From: Cypionkella sp.
GTDB lineage: Bacteria > Pseudomonadota > Alphaproteobacteria > Rhodobacterales > Rhodobacteraceae
Assembly (NCBI GenBank): GCA_025458525.1
Contig: JALOSF010000003.1
Location: forward strand, 1-61,449
Length of the DNA stretch: 61,449 bases
Reading direction: 5' to 3'
Shown here piece after piece: positions 17,956 through 27,683 of the stretch. Each line of letters starts with the position of its first letter. Position 1 is the first letter of the stretch. The notes below the pieces were generated by a model, which saw only the letters and a program-made list of their open reading frames with translations, searched no databases and was not told the DNA's origin. The translations under genes were made by a program, and so were the position numbers.

Positions 17956-19086
17956 CTAACGTGTTGCGATGATGCGCCCGCCCGCGCCGACCACGAATTT
18001 GCGCACATCGCGAAAGCCGGGCGGATCAAGCTCGACCAGCGCCTGATAGGGCCGTTCCGGCAGCACCACCATGCGCTCCATCCGGGTTGTGCCGGTCTCG
18101 ACGCCCTTGCCGGCAAAGGGGTCTAGCGCAAAGATCTGCCGCTCGACCGTGCTGAACCAACCGTCCTTGATCTGCTCCACCCGCTCGGCCCGAAGATCCT
18201 CGACCGTCCAGACCAGCGCCCAATCCTGACCTTCGGGCGCCATCGCCGTCGCCAAAACCTGCGAGATCGGCCCCGATTGCAGGGTGAAGCTGTGCGAATA
18301 CATCGGGCCCAGGTGAATACGCCGCAACCGCTTGGGGTGCAGCGTGTCGAAATCGGTGTCAAAGCCCTGCGCGATGGTCAGCAGTTTCAGACCGGCCAGC
18401 GATTGTGCCATCAGATGCGCCTGCGCCTGTGGCCAGCGGCGATCGTCATTGGGCAGCGGCTTTTTCCCGCTGTCCTCGACATCCATCAGATAGACCACCG
18501 GCAAGTTCACCTGCGTGTCATAGACCGCCCAATGCACCAGATAGGTCCGACGCTCGCCCGCGCTGGACAGCCATTGCGCGTCCGGGTCATTGCGGGCCAT
18601 GAACAGCCCACCCTGTGCCAAAGCCTCGTGGTAAAGCCGCTGCGACAGGGCGAATTGCAGGGCCGTCGGCAGGGTCAGATCGCCTACGATCTGCCGCACC
18701 ATGCGATCTTTCAAGTCCTCGACCGAGGCAAGGCCCGACAGATGCTTGGCCGATTGCGAGGCGTCGATCGCCATCACCATCAGTTCCTGCGCCACGGGAA
18801 ATCCGCTTTCGTGCCGGTCAAAGGTCAGCCGCGGAGCGCCGTCGCTGCGCCCGGTCATCAGGTATTTGTGGCCGAGCGCGCGAAAGGTTGCGCCAAGGGC
18901 CGTGACATATTTCCCAAGAACCCGCGCCTCGGTGCGGGTCAGGTTTCCTTCGGACTCAAGCTCTGCCGCGACCCGGCCAAGATGGGCCGAGATACGGTCG
19001 AATTTCGCGAAATAGCGCCGCGCGACCAATGTGTCGTAAAGCTCGCTGTGGTCGTTCGTCAGCTGCGCCTTGACGTCGTTTGACAC
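17956..19086 (-). CDS. Conserved hypothetical protein of the AAA+ operon (376 aa)
   Basis: The gene starts with GTG 19086 directly behind the TAA of the coiled-coil gene (no spacer), so the two are translationally coupled. The N-terminal 100 residues are helical and charged (SELYDTLVARRYFAKFDRIS), the middle contains a hydrophobic, possibly globular alpha/beta region (LVHWAVYDTQVNLPVVYLMD) and the C-terminus ends VRKFVVGAGGRIIATR. There is no signal peptide or membrane segment. I do not recognise the family. Its place between coiled-coil protein and AAA+ ATPase suggests an adaptor or substrate role, which is inference. Confidence 0.78.
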   Translation of the reverse strand: MSNDVKAQLTNDHSELYDTLVARRYFAKFDRISAHLGRVAAELESEGNLTRTEARVLGKYVTALGATFRALGHKYLMTGRSDGAPRLTFDRHESGFPVAQELMVMAIDASQSAKHLSGLASVEDLKDRMVRQIVGDLTLPTALQFALSQRLYHEALAQGGLFMARNDPDAQWLSSAGERRTYLVHWAVYDTQVNLPVVYLMDVEDSGKKPLPNDDRRWPQAQAHLMAQSLAGLKLLTIAQGFDTDFDTLHPKRLRRIHLGPMYSHSFTLQSGPISQVLATAMAPEGQDWALVWTVEDLRAERVEQIKDGWFSTVERQIFALDPFAGKGVETGTTRMERMVVLPERPYQALVELDPPGFRDVRKFVVGAGGRIIATR

Positions 19087-20160
19087 TTATTCCCCGTAGG
19101 CATTCTTGTCGTGCTTTTCGACAATCGCGGCAAAGCGACGGTTGAAGCGTTCGTCGGCCTTGGCCTTTTGGTCAAGGATCTTGCGGGCAAAGACCATGTG
19201 ATCCTCGTGCGCCTCCAGCATGTCGGCCATCCGGTCGTTGGTCGCGCTGCCGATGGCGGCCATGGCGGCCTGCGCTTCCTGATCGGTCTTGACCCCGATC
19301 TCGTTGATGCGGTGCGCCACATCCTGCTGCTGCGCTGTCTTGAGGCTGCTGGTCAGCGCGTCATACAGCACCACACGCTGCTTGGTGTCGGTCTGCAACT
19401 TGTTGATCAGCACAAGCTGGGTGGCGGCCTGATTTTGCAGGGAGTCCATCCAGGTCTTGCCCTTTTCGATATAGCGCTCAAGGGTTTGCGACTTGGCCAG
19501 CTTGACCTGTTCATCCTGCACCAGCGCGTTGTAGCGGGTGTTCAGCTCTGCCAGTTCGGTTTCCAGCTTGGTGCGCGCGGCCGCGTCCTGTTCGACGCTG
19601 ATCCGGTTTTCCAACTCGATGATCTTTGGGTCCATCGCCGCGATTTCGGCCCGAACCGCCTCCAGCGCGCCGACGGTCTCCTCCCGCTCGGTCAGCGTGG
19701 CCGAAAGGTTCGTCTCGACACTCGTCTTCTGGCCGTTCAGCAGATCAAGCTGGCCTTGCAGCAGTTTGACGATCACATCGGATTTGGCGATCAGATCCTG
19801 CAATTTGTCGTCGATGCTGGCCGTGCGCAGCCGTTCTTGCCGCATGGATTCGGATTTGGCAGTGCTGAAGATACCGATGAAACTTTCCATCCCGGTTTTC
19901 GACCGCATCTCGTCGAAATCCTTGGAAAAGCCCGCCGTGACATCGTCGAGGCCCATGATCAACTCGGCGATATTGGCGTTCATCAGATCGGTGTGCTTGT
20001 GGACATCATCGAGTGTTGCGTTTTCGATGTCGATCGCAGCTTCGCCCGCGGCCAGCTTTTGCCGTGCAATTTCGATCCGGCTGGTGACGGCGCTGATCTT
20101 CGCCTGTGCCTCGGCCACCTGTTTCTGGCTTTCCTGAATTTGCGCTTCGAAATCAGCCAT
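19087..20160 (-). CDS. Long coiled-coil protein, first gene of the AAA+ operon
   Basis: The 357-aa product is nearly all alpha-helix with heptad-rich coiled coils (about 1-50, 95-235 and 255-350); it has many glutamines, glutamates and alanines, no cysteine, no signal peptide and no membrane helix. GGGAGGG precedes ATG 20160. The layout recalls PspA/IM30-type or TelA-type membrane-stress proteins, but I see no diagnostic motif, so this is analogy only. It leads six co-directional genes that include an AAA+ ATPase and two membrane proteins. Confidence 0.8.
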   Translation of the reverse strand: MADFEAQIQESQKQVAEAQAKISAVTSRIEIARQKLAAGEAAIDIENATLDDVHKHTDLMNANIAELIMGLDDVTAGFSKDFDEMRSKTGMESFIGIFSTAKSESMRQERLRTASIDDKLQDLIAKSDVIVKLLQGQLDLLNGQKTSVETNLSATLTEREETVGALEAVRAEIAAMDPKIIELENRISVEQDAAARTKLETELAELNTRYNALVQDEQVKLAKSQTLERYIEKGKTWMDSLQNQAATQLVLINKLQTDTKQRVVLYDALTSSLKTAQQQDVAHRINEIGVKTDQEAQAAMAAIGSATNDRMADMLEAHEDHMVFARKILDQKAKADERFNRRFAAIVEKHDKNAYGE

Positions 20161-20551
20161 TCTGCCCTCCCGCTGGGTTGCCTTCGGTTCCTAGCGTCAT
20201 CTAAGACAGGTTTGCCCGGCCCGTCACGGGGAAAATCAGCCGATTTGGGGTGCTGGTCGTGGTGGCGTCTTCTGCCGATGCTGCGCGGCGATCAGGCTGC
20301 TTGGCGCGCAAGCCAGTCGTTAAGGGGTTCATCGGGCAGGCCGGCTTCAAACAGCTGAAGGGTTTTCACCGCCATATCGCCATTTTGGCCCCATGCGGCG
20401 GCAGTGCGGCACCAAAGCCGAACCCCGCCCGCAGCCTGTGACCAGACCGCCCATGGACCAGATCGGGCGATACCGCGGGGGAAAGGCCCGGGGGGCTTTG
20501 CCCCCGGACCCTCAGCATGTCGCCGGAAAGAGAAATCCGGGCGCGGAACGT
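20161..20551. other. Intergenic stretch with terminator hairpin and a possible gene remnant
   Basis: This 391-base stretch separates the aldehyde dehydrogenase from the AAA+ operon. It holds the GC-rich hairpin at 20488-20507. Downstream of it on the minus strand there is an open frame ending in TGA at 20294-20292 whose translation looks protein-like (for example MAVKTLQLFEAGLPDEPLN then DWLARQAA), but it has no good start or ribosome binding site. It may be a tiny gene or the decayed 3' end of one. The part nearest 20161-20250 would hold the promoter of the coiled-coil gene; I see no clear -35/-10. Confidence 0.4.
20488..20507 (-). terminator. GC-rich hairpin after the aldehyde dehydrogenase gene
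   Basis: CCGGGGGGC-TTT-GCCCCCGG forms an 8-bp stem with a 3-base loop, 45 bases beyond the aldehyde dehydrogenase stop on the minus strand. No uninterrupted U-tract follows, only CCTTTCCCC after a few bases. It probably ends or protects the 3' end of that transcript. Confidence 0.5.
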
Positions 20552-22021
<1,470 letters not shown>

Positions 22022-22100
22022 CTTTTGCTCCTGCTCCATCATTTGATCATATCTTGGACGTCGCCGCCCCCGCGTGCAAGCCGCGATGCGACGGTTGGTG

Positions 22101-22145
22101 GCGTCAGAATGGCGTATTTGAGCCTTGTCTTGCGTCAGAATGACG
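22101..22145. promoter_or_regulatory. Two phased CGTCA-N3-TGRCG dyads, candidate operator pair
   Basis: GCGTCAGAATGGCG (22101-22114) and GCGTCAGAATGACG (22132-22145) are near-identical direct repeats. Each contains an inverted repeat, CGTCA-GAA-TGACG being perfect in the second copy. Their centres are 31 bases apart, about three helical turns, which would put two protein dimers on the same DNA face. They lie between the divergent aldehyde dehydrogenase and peroxiredoxin genes. Confidence 0.45.
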
Positions 22146-22302
22146 ACAGCGGCGTTTCCCGGTCTGATGCCAAGGCGGAACAATCTTTCACAGATGGCGC
22201 GTTTGCGGGGCCTGCGTTCTCATTTGCCCGCATACCGCTGCGGGGGGATGAAATATCGTTCTGAACAGGTTAGATAAGGCGCAGCAATGATAAGGAGTTC
22301 CC

Positions 22303-22959
22303 ATGTCGATCCGCATCAATGACATCGCCCCCGATTTTACCGCCGACTCGACCGCGGGCCAGATTCGTTTCCATGAATGGCTGGGCGGCAGCTATGCCAT
22401 CATCTTCAGCCATCCGCGCGACTTTACCCCGGTTTGCACCACCGAATTCGGTGCGGTGGCGCAATTGGCCGGTGAATTCGCCAAGCGCAACACCAAGGTG
22501 ATCGGCGTCTCTGTCGACTCGGTCGAAGACCATGGCAAATGGAAGCGCGACATCGAGGCTTTCTCTGGCGCTCCGGCGGATTTCCCGATCATCGACGACA
22601 CCAGCCTGACGGTGGCCAAGGCCTATGACATGCTGCCCGCCGAATTCTATCTGCCGACCGAAGGACGCACCCCCGCCAATACCGCGACAGTGCGGACGGT
22701 CTATATCGTCGGGCCGGACAAGAAAGTGCGGCTGACCATGACCTATCCGATGTCGGTCGGGCGCAATTTTGCCGAAATCCTGCGCGCGCTGGATGCGGTG
22801 CAGGCGACCGATGGCGTGCCGGTTGCCACCCCTGCCAACTGGGTTCCGGGTCAGGATGTGATTGTTGCCCTGTCGCTCAACAATGAACAGGCGCAGGAAC
22901 GCTTCGGGACGCTGGACATCAAGCTGCCCTATCTGCGATTTGCCAAGCACCCCGGATGA
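22303..22959 (+). CDS. 1-Cys peroxiredoxin (Prx6 type)
   Basis: The 218-aa product has the peroxidatic motif DFTPVCTTEFGAV with Cys45 and no other cysteine, and the Prx6-type C-terminal extension (residues about 160-218). It reduces peroxides with an external thiol partner such as glutathione. AAGGAG lies 7 bases before ATG 22303. It is monocistronic, ended by the hairpin at 22973-22995. Confidence 0.95.
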   Translation: MSIRINDIAPDFTADSTAGQIRFHEWLGGSYAIIFSHPRDFTPVCTTEFGAVAQLAGEFAKRNTKVIGVSVDSVEDHGKWKRDIEAFSGAPADFPIIDDTSLTVAKAYDMLPAEFYLPTEGRTPANTATVRTVYIVGPDKKVRLTMTYPMSVGRNFAEILRALDAVQATDGVPVATPANWVPGQDVIVALSLNNEQAQERFGTLDIKLPYLRFAKHPG

Positions 22960-22972
22960 CAGCCCCAGGCCG

Positions 22973-22995
22973 GAGGCGCCCCGGTGGGGGGCCTC
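22973..22995. terminator. Bidirectional terminator hairpin between convergent genes
   Basis: GAGGCGCCCC-GGT-GGGGGGCCTC makes a 10-bp stem with one mismatch and a 3-base loop. It sits 14 bases after the peroxiredoxin stop; its right end overlaps the stop codon of the convergent PNPOx-like gene. No U-tract is present. Confidence 0.5.
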
Positions 22996-23563
22996 AGGGC
23001 GCGAGCCAGATGCCAGACCAGCCGTCGGCCCGGTCAAACCGGGCGCGGCGATGGCTTGGCCCAAGATGAAGAACGTCAAGCGCCTGCACGTGGCAGCGCA
23101 GCACGGCAAAGCTGTTGGCGTCCGGACGCTTTTCATAGTCCAGCGCCGCGCTGATGGGCTGGCCCGGCGCGGGCTGGGTGCCGTAGCTCTGGCGTGACGC
23201 ATCGGGCACCCGGGACCACAGATCCGCGACCGCCGGACCGCTCAGGATGTCCACCCGCGCCGTGATCCGTGTCTGCAAATGCGCGCCGCTGTCCCAGATG
23301 TGCAGCGCGGCCAGCGGCTGACGCATTAGCTCTGTCACCTTGGCGGACCGCAGATCGGTGTGCAGATCAAGCGTGCCCGCCGCCGCATCTGCCGCGCGCA
23401 GCACGACCGTGCGCGCTTGCGGTGCGCCGTCGGCGGTCACGGTAGCAAGGGTGGGGTGTCGCGCCGGGGCATGCCGGTCATTCACCCCCCGGATCAGACG
23501 CGCCCACACTTGCGCATGCAGCAGGGAAAGGTCGGCCGCCCATTGTTGGGGATCAGTCGTCAT
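22994..23563 (-). CDS. Pyridoxamine 5'-phosphate oxidase-like FMN-binding protein
   Basis: The 189-aa product has the split-barrel PNPOx fold signature: HPTLATVTADGAPQARTVVL, then LDLHTDLRSAKVTEL and AALHIWDSGAHLQTRITARV. It resembles the Alr4036-type FMN-binding family rather than true PdxH, because the usual C-terminal PdxH dimerisation motif is absent and the end reads DGWSGIWLAP. Its start overlaps the end of the AttH-like gene by 11 bases, so it is the last gene of the ABC-transporter operon. Substrate unknown. Confidence 0.85.
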   Translation of the reverse strand: MTTDPQQWAADLSLLHAQVWARLIRGVNDRHAPARHPTLATVTADGAPQARTVVLRAADAAAGTLDLHTDLRSAKVTELMRQPLAALHIWDSGAHLQTRITARVDILSGPAVADLWSRVPDASRQSYGTQPAPGQPISAALDYEKRPDANSFAVLRCHVQALDVLHLGPSHRRARFDRADGWSGIWLAP

Positions 23564-24590
23564 AGCCTGTCATCTCCAGATATCCGCGGCCGGTGTGGCT
23601 TCCCTCGACGATCACGGGGCCTTCCCAATAGGGCACCGACGTTGCCATCCAGGCATTGGGGTTGAGCGCCGTCACGGTGACATCAAGCCCGCGTTCGGGC
23701 AGGGTCACGCGCCATGTCGTTGGCACCTGTCGCCCCGCCACGGCGTGGCGCGTCAAGGGCGTGGCGGAAAACGCGCCGTCGGAAAAGGCTGTCGGTGTGC
23801 CCGTGGCATTGATCCATGTTGCCGATGTGTAGTTGCTGTCACCGCGCAAAACAAAACCCATCAGCTTTTCGCCGGTGTCAAAGGAGAGGGAAAACCAGTC
23901 CCAGCCGGTTTGATCCGCAGCAAGTGGCTGAGAGGACCATTCTCGGTCAAGCCAGGCCTGACCGCTGACCGTGACGTCGCCGGAAGGCAGGGTTAGCGTG
24001 CCTGTCAGGTTGAAAAACGGCTGTGAATAGTAGTGGCTTGCCTGCCCTGCCGCCGATTTGACCGAATAGCCGTTCTGGCCATGCAGCACGAGCGGGCCCG
24101 TCGCCTGCAAGGTGACGTCATAAGCAAACTCGGTGCCCGACGCGGTCAGGCGAAGGCGATCAAGGGTCGGCCCCTCCATCGCCCAATCGTCGATCCATGC
24201 GGCAAACGGGCTGGCGCGGACACCGGCCTGCCCGATGCCGCCGCGTGCCAGACGTTCGGCGACAAAATGCGCGTCTTGCGTTGTCACGGCGGCGTGGCCC
24301 ATCCAAAGCTGTGGCGTTTGCCAACCGGTCCCGTCTCGCGGCGCCAGGGCCGAGCGGAACAGCGTCCATTGCAGGCCATAGGGCGCGCCGTCGGGGCCGG
24401 TCATGTTGGCGGTCAGATACCACCATTCGATGCGATACTCGGGATGCGCCCCGTGGTCGGCAGGAAAGCGCAACGCGCGGTCTGGCTGCGGGATCGAAAA
24501 ACCCTCGGCCTCGCTTCCCAGACCGGCAAAGCCTTGCGCCAAGGCTGGAAGCGGCAGAAACAGGCAAAGCAGCAGCGCCTTAACGTTCAT
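23553..24590 (-). CDS. AttH/CrtC-like lipocalin-fold exported protein
   Basis: The 345-aa product begins with a signal peptide (MNVKALLLCLFLPLPALA) and shows the AttH/carotenoid 1,2-hydratase family pattern: HGAHPEYRIEWWYLTANMTG, GLQWTLFRSAL, MGHAAVTTQ, and LDREWSSQPLAADQTGWDWF. In this position (after an ABC ATPase and a FtsX-like permease) it matches the AttEFGH arrangement, where AttH is the exported partner. The gene overlaps the permease end by 11 bases. The ligand is unknown; carotenoid hydration is unlikely outside a crt cluster. Confidence 0.9.
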   Translation of the reverse strand: MNVKALLLCLFLPLPALAQGFAGLGSEAEGFSIPQPDRALRFPADHGAHPEYRIEWWYLTANMTGPDGAPYGLQWTLFRSALAPRDGTGWQTPQLWMGHAAVTTQDAHFVAERLARGGIGQAGVRASPFAAWIDDWAMEGPTLDRLRLTASGTEFAYDVTLQATGPLVLHGQNGYSVKSAAGQASHYYSQPFFNLTGTLTLPSGDVTVSGQAWLDREWSSQPLAADQTGWDWFSLSFDTGEKLMGFVLRGDSNYTSATWINATGTPTAFSDGAFSATPLTRHAVAGRQVPTTWRVTLPERGLDVTVTALNPNAWMATSVPYWEGPVIVEGSHTGRGYLEMTGYDD

Positions 24591-26964
24591 GTCGAAACAC
24601 CCCCAGCAATTGTGTCGGTGCAAGGCGTGACAGCCGCCACGCGGGCCAAAGCGCCGCAAAGCCCGCTGCCAGCAAGGCAAGCGCACCCAGCCGAAGATAA
24701 TCGGCAGGGAACAGGAACATCGGCAAGCGCCAGCCAAAGGCCTCGACATTGACAACGGCCAGCAGCGCCCAGGCCAGCGCCAGGCCGAGCGGCAGGGCAA
24801 GAAGCGCGGTCAGCGCGGCAAGCACAACCGCGCGGATCAGATCAAGGCCCGCCAGTCGCCGCCGCGTCAGCCCCAGCGCCCAGATCGGGGCAAGCTGCGG
24901 CAGGCGCATCGCGGCAAGCGTCAGCAGGCTCATCAGCATCGCAAAGGCCGCCACCGCCAGGGTCAGGATATTGAGCGCCGTCGTCACCGTGAAGGTGCGG
25001 TCAAACACCGACAGCGACAGCGCCTTTATCGCCGCCTGATCCGTCATCGATTCCGGCGCCAGACCGGCGTCCGCGCTCAGGGCGCTGCGCAGTGCGACGG
25101 TCCTGTCCGGTGCGACGCGCAGACCAAAGCGCGTCGGCGCCACATCGGGAAAGGTTTGGCGGAACAGTGTTTCTGTCACGATCACCTGACCCACAGGGTT
25201 GCCGTAATCGCCATAGATGCCAAGGACGGGCAGACGCAGGTCGGGCGTCACCGTCACCATGGCGCCAAGGTCAAGCCGCGCGCGGCGAAACAGTTGTTCG
25301 TTGATCAAAAGGCCCTCGCCCGCAGCCAGCCTGTCCCAGACCTGCGGCACAGCCTCTAGAAACTGCCAGTTGTCGCGATAGGTGGCGTGGTCGCGCGCGC
25401 CATAGACCTCGGCCGGTTCGCCGGCGATGGTTTGCTGTTGCGACAGGATGGGCAGCAGCGCATCGGCATGGACGGCCGCCACCCGTTCGATCGCCGCCAC
25501 TTGCTCGGGGCTTTCGGCCCGCACGTAAAGTTCGGAAGCAAGGCGCTGGTCCAGAAACCCGGTGAAGGTCAGCCGAAAGGACGACACCATGGTCGAGACG
25601 CCCACATTTGCCGCCATGGCAAGCAGCAAGGCCATCAGCGCCAATGACAGGCCCGGCAATTGCTGTCGCGTATCGGCCCAGAACCATTGCGCCACGGGCC
25701 GCCTTGCCCGGGTTTCTGCCAGGCGCAGCACGGCCGAGAGCAGCGGCGGCAGGGCAAGCGCGCCGCCAATCAGCAACGATCCCAAAAGTGCAAACCCGGC
25801 CAGCAGACCCGTGCCCCAGATCGCAAAGCCGAAAGAGGCCGTCAGCAGCACCATGGCAAGCGCCGCCTGTCCCCGGCGATTGGCCCCCATGGCCCAGGCG
25901 CGGGGGTGGGCTCCGGCCAGAAGCGGCAGGCGCGACAGCGACCAAAGCGCCCCCGCCGCGGCCACGCCGGTGCCCGCCACCGCCATCGCAAGACCGGACA
26001 GCCACCACGCCGGGCGCAGCGCCAATTGGCCTGACACCTCGGCCCCGTAAAGCCCGCGCAGGGTGGCCGCGACATCGGGCAGCAGCGCCGCCGCAACGCC
26101 GTAACCGGCAAGCACGCCCAAGGCGCCCGCGACCAGTGCAAGCAAAACGAGTTCCGCCGCCATCGCCGCCATCAGGTGCCACAGCGGCACCCCAAGGGCG
26201 CGCAGGCTGCGCAGCATCGGGCGGCGTTGTTCAAACGCAAGTCCGATCGCGCCATGCACGATGAACAGCCCCACCGCAAAGGACAACAGTCCGAAAGCCG
26301 TCAGGTTGAGGTGAAAGCTGTCGGTCAGCCGCGCCACATCGGTCGCATCCTCTGCGGCGGTCAGGATCAGATCTGGCGCCACATCGGCCAGCGGTCGCCG
26401 GGTCAGCGGCTGGTCGGGGCTGACCAGCAGGTAATCGATGCGCCCGTCGCGGTTCAGCAGCCGTTGGGCGAGGCCGATGTCGGTCATCGCGGTGTTCGGG
26501 GCCATGTCGGGGGCCAGAACCCGCTCCATCCCGCTGTCTGGCAGGGCTTGCAGCACCTCGGCCCGGCCAAAGATCTGGCCCGGGCCAGAGACAAAAGCCG
26601 CAAGATCGCCGGTTTGCGGGGCTACGGGGCCAAGACCGCCCGGCGCGGTCAGCGGGTCGATCCCGACAAGGCGGATGCCGTGATAATCGCCCTCTACCAC
26701 GGGCGAGACAGCCCATCCGGCGCGGCGCAGGGCGATATAGGTCGCTTGCGGCATCCCGTCATCGCCCCGCAGGCCAAGCCGGTCAAACCGCCCTTGCCCA
26801 AGGCTTTCGGCGGCGGCGTCATAGCTGGCCCGCGCCTCGGCATTGATCGCCTGAACCCCAGACCACAGCGCGGTGCCCAGTGCGAGCCCGGCCAGAAGCG
26901 TGATGAGTTGCAAGGGGTTGCGGCGCCAGAACGACAACAGGGCCGACAGAACGGTTCGGGTCAC
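24580..26964 (-). CDS. FtsX-like ABC transporter permease (AttF/AttG type)
   Basis: The 794-aa product has about ten transmembrane segments in the double-FtsX layout: one N-terminal helix (FWRRNPLQLITLLAGLALGT), a long periplasmic domain, a bundle near residues 245-430, another periplasmic domain and a C-terminal bundle (ILTLAVAAFAMLMSLLTLAA onward). This MacB/LolCE-like arrangement transmits force to the periplasm instead of moving substrate through the membrane. ATG 26964 overlaps the stop of the ATPase gene by 4 bases. Confidence 0.92.
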   Translation of the reverse strand: MTRTVLSALLSFWRRNPLQLITLLAGLALGTALWSGVQAINAEARASYDAAAESLGQGRFDRLGLRGDDGMPQATYIALRRAGWAVSPVVEGDYHGIRLVGIDPLTAPGGLGPVAPQTGDLAAFVSGPGQIFGRAEVLQALPDSGMERVLAPDMAPNTAMTDIGLAQRLLNRDGRIDYLLVSPDQPLTRRPLADVAPDLILTAAEDATDVARLTDSFHLNLTAFGLLSFAVGLFIVHGAIGLAFEQRRPMLRSLRALGVPLWHLMAAMAAELVLLALVAGALGVLAGYGVAAALLPDVAATLRGLYGAEVSGQLALRPAWWLSGLAMAVAGTGVAAAGALWSLSRLPLLAGAHPRAWAMGANRRGQAALAMVLLTASFGFAIWGTGLLAGFALLGSLLIGGALALPPLLSAVLRLAETRARRPVAQWFWADTRQQLPGLSLALMALLLAMAANVGVSTMVSSFRLTFTGFLDQRLASELYVRAESPEQVAAIERVAAVHADALLPILSQQQTIAGEPAEVYGARDHATYRDNWQFLEAVPQVWDRLAAGEGLLINEQLFRRARLDLGAMVTVTPDLRLPVLGIYGDYGNPVGQVIVTETLFRQTFPDVAPTRFGLRVAPDRTVALRSALSADAGLAPESMTDQAAIKALSLSVFDRTFTVTTALNILTLAVAAFAMLMSLLTLAAMRLPQLAPIWALGLTRRRLAGLDLIRAVVLAALTALLALPLGLALAWALLAVVNVEAFGWRLPMFLFPADYLRLGALALLAAGFAALWPAWRLSRLAPTQLLGVFRHER

Positions 26965-27611
26965 GTCAGGCGCCCTGCCCGCAAGTGCAGCCGCCGGGGC
27001 AGACTGGCCGCCAGCCGTTCGGAATGGGTCACAAGGATCAAGCCTGCGCCCGTCTCGGCCACCAGTTCGCGCAACAGCGCCAGAACGGCATCGGCCGTCG
27101 TCTCGTCCAGATTTCCCGTCGGCTCGTCCGCAAGCACCAGCTTTGGTCGCGGGGCAAGGGTGCGGGCGATGGCGACGCGCTGTTGCTGCCCGCCAGACAA
27201 CTGCTCGGGGTATTTGTCGAGATGCGCGCCAAGCCCCAGACGCTGCGCAAGGTCATGCGCGCGCGCGGCATCATGGCGCCCGGCCAACCGCGCCTGAAAC
27301 GCGATGTTGGCCGCGACGTTCAACGACGGGATCAGGTTGAACTGTTGAAAGATCACCCCGACGGTGCCCCGCCGCAGGGCCGCGCGCCCGCCATCGCCCA
27401 GCGGCGTCAGGTCGGTGCCATCCAGCTCGACCCGCCCGCTGTCCGCGGTGTCCAGCCCGCCGACCAGATGGAGCAGCGTGCTTTTGCCGGACCCCGACTC
27501 CCCCGTCAGCGCAAGCATGTCGCCACGGTCAAGCGTCAGCGACACACCGCGCAGCACGGGCATCTCCGCTCCGGGATAGGTCTTTGTCACATCATGCAAG
27601 GACAGCAGCAT
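26961..27611 (-). CDS. ABC transporter ATP-binding protein (LolD/MacB type)
   Basis: The 216-aa product has Walker A (GESGSGKSTLLHLVGG), the Q-loop (VGVIFQQFNLIPSLNV), the ABC signature (LSGGQQQRVAIARTL), Walker B (PKLVLADEPTGNLD) and the switch histidine (ILVTHSERLA). I chose ATG 27611 (MLLSLHDVTKTYPG), preceded by AAGAGG. It powers the FtsX-like permease encoded next. It lies only 72 bases behind the second Sco gene on the same strand with no visible terminator, so it may share the copper-operon transcript. Confidence 0.94.
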   Translation of the reverse strand: MLLSLHDVTKTYPGAEMPVLRGVSLTLDRGDMLALTGESGSGKSTLLHLVGGLDTADSGRVELDGTDLTPLGDGGRAALRRGTVGVIFQQFNLIPSLNVAANIAFQARLAGRHDAARAHDLAQRLGLGAHLDKYPEQLSGGQQQRVAIARTLAPRPKLVLADEPTGNLDETTADAVLALLRELVAETGAGLILVTHSERLAASLPRRLHLRAGRLT

Positions 27612-27683
27612 CGGCACCTCTTTGCCGGTCAGATAAACCAATGCGGCAAAAGGGAAAGGGCCCTGCGTGTCGCAGACAAAGGG

